A stretch of 64,000 bases of DNA from Trematomus loennbergii. Lineage: Eukaryota; Chordata; Actinopteri; Perciformes; Nototheniidae. The notes below the pieces were generated by a model that had not been told where the DNA came from, ran no database searches, and was given only the letters and a program-made list of their open reading frames with translations. The translations under genes and the position numbers were made by a program. The stretch lies in the NCBI GenBank assembly GCA_012861695.1, contig JAAOOA010000122.1:422501-486500 (forward strand). Direction: 5' to 3'. Below, one piece after another: positions 60,189 to 64,000 of the stretch (the stretch's first letter is position 1; every line of letters starts with the position of its first letter).

Positions 60189-60440
60189 TTAAATACGATT
60201 ATTCATTGACTTTGAAAACATCAATTTATTTAAAAAATAATAATAATAATTTGAACAGTATGTTTTTAACAGTTGATTACCCTGAAATTTAAGTATAATT
60301 CAACTGAAAAACCAAAAATTTTTTAAATAAAATTATACATTTATATCTACATTTAAATAAATAATATCAAAATAATAAATACTAATAAAGATCAACAAAT
60401 ATTTTGGAGCGCACTTCCACAAACTACTAAACATATATAA
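60189..60440. mobile_element. internal fragment of the TAGGGCTGTGCGATTA MITE
   Basis: AAATACGATTATTCATTGAC, AACAGTTGATTACCCTGAA and TTTTGGAGCGCACTTCCACA match 41094-41320. Both termini are absent. Confidence 0.75.
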
Positions 60441-60961
60441 ATATGATAACTAATGTCACTTATCACAACCTGTAATGTTTAATCACACTGCTACATGCAG
60501 TACTCTTATTTTGGTAACCCCTTATCCGGAAACCGGAAGTAGCGAGCTAAGAGGCTCCGGCTTGACGAGTTAGTAAAAGTTGACTGTTGCCCCTTTCACA
60601 CCAACGCGGTTCCAGGGCCGGTTCGGAGCTAGAGCCTGATAAGCACCGTTTTTCCTGTTCACACCGCAGCGGAGCCGGCTATTTTCCCCGAAAACCGGTT
60701 CTTACCAAGCTCCAAAAGAAATTCGGTCTAGAAGCAAGAACCACTTACGTCGGAGGCGGGGGCAGGGGCAGTGGCGGAATCAACCTGAGCAACAGTTTAT
60801 GGCGAGTACGGCAAATACAAGTTGTAACAAGCAGTAGCGCTGAGCAAAGTGACTAAAACGCAACCACACACTTTATAAAGTCAGGCAACACTAACCAGGC
60901 TTCGTGTGATTCTGTTTATTTGTACCTTACTTTGACCATCCGTTCGCTGTTATTGATCATT
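60441..60961. other. unclassified; MITE-like start at 60590
   Basis: CCCCTTTCACACCAACGCGG at 60590 and a possible inverted partner region (GTTCACACCGCAGCGG at 60658) suggest a MITE with TTCACACC ends. No gene recognised. Confidence 0.4.
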
Positions 60962-61205
60962 GTGGAGAGTAGGGATGGGAATTTGAAAGCAAATGTATAT
61001 TCAAATATTCGACCCCCAAAAAACGGTTAACCGATTAACCGAAATGTACATATCCTATAAAAAAAAAAAATTGGGAAAAATGTTGATAAAAAAAAAATAC
61101 ATGTTCAAAAAGTATAGAAACCAAGTCCAATTTCTCAAATGTATTGCACTGGTGATCACAGTTTGAACAGTTGACAGCTATAGGCCTATAGCTTTAATGC
61201 TTTAA

Positions 61206-62394
61206 GGCGAGACACCCCAGGTGAATAGGGTAATTTTTTTAACTTAAAGATATCAGCTAGAAATTTCTCCAGTTAATTACTTACAATAAGGCAATTGTTT
61301 TTTGTATTACAAGTTTTCTGAAATAGCATGTTTAAATATGCAAATGACCATTATCTCATGAAATATGCGCATATTTGAACACATTTCAGGAATCGAAATC
61401 TGAACTTTGGATAAAGCCAGGATCAAAATTCTTGTTTCATTTTGTAGTCATATTAGTATCTAAGGCTTTTACAGAAGGGATTTTGGATATCTCTTTGTAT
61501 CACTCCATAAATCAGAAAATACTGTCAACAGCCCTAAAATATCAATTTTCACCATGTTTTTAGGTATAAAATGTTATATAATTCAGGCTATAAAGGATAT
61601 ATGAACAAACCCTTCTGTAAAAGCCTTCATAATATTGATAGGAATATAACTGGAAGGTTTGGTGTATGTAACTGCTACTGAAGTGGAAATTTCAAACTCA
61701 GAGTAGGAGAAAAAACTCATTTTGAGAAAAGGACCTTTAAAGATTGCAGTGTGACGCTAGCTAAACCCTCCTGTTATCTGGATGATAGCTTGCGCATCGA
61801 CGCACTCCGTGAAGGTATTTCATGTTCGGGGTCATTTGTTTTTTGTATAACCTTGCTTTGTGCAAGTGACAATTGTTGTCGTCTTCTCTGTGAACGTTTT
61901 TTTCGCCATTATTTTGCCATTTTCAGATTTAAATTTCGAGCGGAAAGCTAACCAGGAAGTGCTTTAGCACACCACGTGACGCATCTGAACGAATCACGTT
62001 GTCAGAAATTGACACCAGCCAATGAGATTTTGTTTCTTGGTTTAAGACCCCTTTGCACTTTCACGATTGGTTGCTGATACAAAGGAAATTACCATATTTG
62101 GATCCGATGAGATTGTGCAGGAGACACGGAGCTTTCCAACGATACCTCTGATGACATGGTGCAAACAGCGGTCGCGGTACTTTATGTTACGTTAGAATGC
62201 TAACTTTTGGTGAATTTAGGAGAAATCTACAGACGCAAATAGACAAACTATAGTAAAATAAACACTTAAATGTGTATTTTGTACGTTTTCCTTCCAAAAG
62301 CCTGAAAGAAAACATGTTATGGAATCAAAATAGCACAAAATCTCAAAATTGACCAGTGCAGGAAAAACGATGTTTTTGCCTGCCGTGTCTCGCC
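61206..62394. mobile_element. TTAA-flanked element (GGCGAGACAC ends)
   Basis: TTAA at 61202-61205 and 62395-62398. Ends GGCGAGACACCCCAGG and TGCCGTGTCTCGCC share a 10-bp perfect inverted repeat. 1189 bp. No transposase frame recognised, so non-autonomous. TTAA duplication fits piggyBac or Kolobok. Confidence 0.88.
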
Positions 62395-62529
62395 TTAAAC
62401 ATAACTTGGTTTTTAAATTAAAGAGGGATCATACACCAACAACATAACGGGTTAGGGTTAACGTAACCCTACAACAGAGATCAACAACCTATAACAGGGC
62501 CTTTGCACAGAATGCAGCTATTCAATATA

Positions 62530-63845
62530 GGGGTGCAACAACTAATCGACTTAATCGATTAAAATCGATGACCAAATTAGTTGCCAACTAATCAGTCGTC
62601 GATTCGTTGGTGACATCATCACGTGTGTTTTACGCGCCGTTAAGCTCCAACGTTATCGGTCTTTTTATCGTACTGGAGACATTTAAAAAATATATGTCAT
62701 ATGTATTATTGCTACAAAAACATTATATCGCTGTCTAAAGCTGGCGACACACCAACCCGATTTTGGGAGTCAGAGGCCGTCAGAGGCAGTCGGGCATTCG
62801 CGGCGCCCTACTCAGGTTGGTGTGTCCCGCACTGTTGTCTCTTTACGGCACCTTTTCACACCTCCGCGGCCTCCCACGGCCGATTCAAAGTCGGTCCAAG
62901 CAATCACTCTGATTGGCTGTTCACACTACCGCTGCCTGCTGGTAAGGACAGTTATTGCCACTCGTCGAGTGAAGTATTTGTGGCGTGTTCGTAGGCGGGC
63001 GGCGTAGGCGGGCGACGTAGCGGGCGGCGTAGCCGACGCAGGCGACGTAGCTGACGTAAAAGTCGGGACGCCTTCGGTACACGTTCTTTGGTCTCAGGTG
63101 GGTGTGTAGCGGCCTTTAGTGTCGCCAACTCGTTTCTAATATGCAAAAAGACAAAAAAATGCGTCTATGGTGTATTTTCGATCTTTCCAATCCAGACGAG
63201 ATCTCTCTCCCCCGTCTGTGCGAGGGGGCGGGGCAGTTTACACACACGCGGCTGCTACATGCATGCAACACACACACGGCGGGGATGGCGGAGAGAAACG
63301 CTCCGAGGTGTGGTTAAATGTTACCCGTCTTGAGGTGGACAATGCTCATTGCCAATAGTGCAATAAGAGTTTAGCATGTAAGGGCGGTAACATGAGCAAT
63401 TTGTCTAAACATTTAGCAAAAGTGCACCACATTCAGACGGAGAAATGCACCGTTTTCGACTGTCTTTCTAGTAGCGCTGTAGCCCCATCCACGAGTAACT
63501 TTTCCACGTCAGGTAGCCTATTATGTATGCTAGCAGCAACACAAGGAGTTAACTCAATTATAAAAACATGGGTTAATGATTAGAGGTAACTGAGTTATTT
63601 ATTTTGTTAAAGTTTCCGCTATTCTGTTTACAATTCTGTCATCAATTAATACGATTTGTTAAAACATTGTTGTTTCTTTTGATGTGAAATATTATGTATT
63701 TAATTTAAATAAAAAGCAATGTTTAGTTAGTTTACCTTTTTTTTCTCTCCAAAAGAACCGATAAAAGTACCGTTAAAAGACCGGATCGATAAGCGGTATC
63801 GATAAAAGTAGTAGTACCGTTAAAACCTTAACGAGACCCATCCCT
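62530..63845 (+). mobile_element. composite of two hAT-like fragments with BED relic
   Basis: Left side TAGGGGTGCAACAACTAATCG with ATCGATTAAAATCGATG is a familiar hAT-type end. The right side GATCGATAAGCGGTATCGAT then GAGACCCATCCCTA belongs to a different family (compare 38581). So two elements seem fused or nested. At 62990-63065 GTAGGCGGGCGACGTAG-type units are locally repeated. Confidence 0.55.
63278..63583 (+). pseudogene. hAT transposase BED finger with in-frame stop
   Basis: One frame reads SEVWLNVTRLEVDNAHCQ, a TAG stop at 63356-63358, then CNKSLACKGGNMSNLSKHLAKVHH. The spacing gives C-x2-C (with the stop inside) and H-x4-H, with the W, GGN, SNL and HL positions of a BED finger. It continues to a TAG stop at 63581-63583 with no recognisable catalytic domain. 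Confidence 0.78.
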
Positions 63846-64000
63846 ACTTAGCTATGGCACTGTCGTATACATTGAATTATTCCATTTGATCATATGTAAT
63901 CAACTTACACCCTCCCAAAAAAATAATATTCGATTAATCGTTCCCATCCCTAGTGGAGAGCAGGCAGACATTTTGTTTTGTATTATAGCAGCTATCGGAT

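Larger units (their letters stand above)
60970..63952 (+). mobile_element. hAT element (TAGGGATGGGAA family) with nested inserts
   Basis: Starts TAGGGATGGGAATTTGAAAG and ends TTAATCGTTCCCATCCCTA. GTGGAGAG is duplicated perfectly at 60962-60969 and 63953-63960. Its own sequence is about 60970-61200 and 63846-63952, agreeing with 57652-57840 and 58190-58390; the middle holds other elements. Confidence 0.93.

Overview
The window reads as teleost fish genomic DNA, probably from a percomorph-type species (a guess from repeat style, not proven). The one host gene I recognise is a single coding exon of dlgap1 (a PSD-95-binding postsynaptic scaffold) on the minus strand at 6197-7636. It has a good splice acceptor and a plausible donor, so the rest of the window is best read as intron or gene-flanking DNA. 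As written, the exon reads through seven frame changes. Six of these fit the loss of one base, so consensus errors are a serious alternative to real gene decay.

Everything else is repeats. 0-6 kb: a canonical TTAA-flanked piggyBac-like MITE (1735-2381), a G-rich minisatellite and a 400-bp CT run. 9-14.5 kb: two copies of a repeat carrying a 57-bp minisatellite, a long CA run and a TCCTG-heptamer minisatellite. 15-31 kb: Tc1/mariner-like palindromic MITEs, TTAA-flanked elements inserted in other elements, and a hAT MITE. 35-44 kb: many hAT-type elements with perfect 8-bp target-site duplications, including a five-level nest at 37195-40445. 45-52 kb: a second CA run, more MITEs, and a broken LINE (49416-51472) inside a palindromic MITE, with a 33-bp segment of its reverse transcriptase amplified ten-fold in frame. 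52-64 kb: a tRNA-derived SINE, decayed BED zinc-finger fragments of hAT transposases, and a second large nest (60970-63952).

The genes do not form an operon or pathway. What is readable is the order of insertions: terminal repeats plus target-site duplications show which element landed in which. I see no CRISPR array, virus, toxin gene or prokaryote-type system, and no clear undescribed molecular system. The items most worth a second look are the five-level nest, the frameshift pattern in dlgap1, the in-frame 33-bp expansion in the LINE, the 57-bp minisatellite carried by a TTAA element, and the repeated survival of only the BED-finger part of hAT transposases. Mobile-element classes are assigned from terminal sequences and target-site duplications read by eye; family names would need a repeat-library search.
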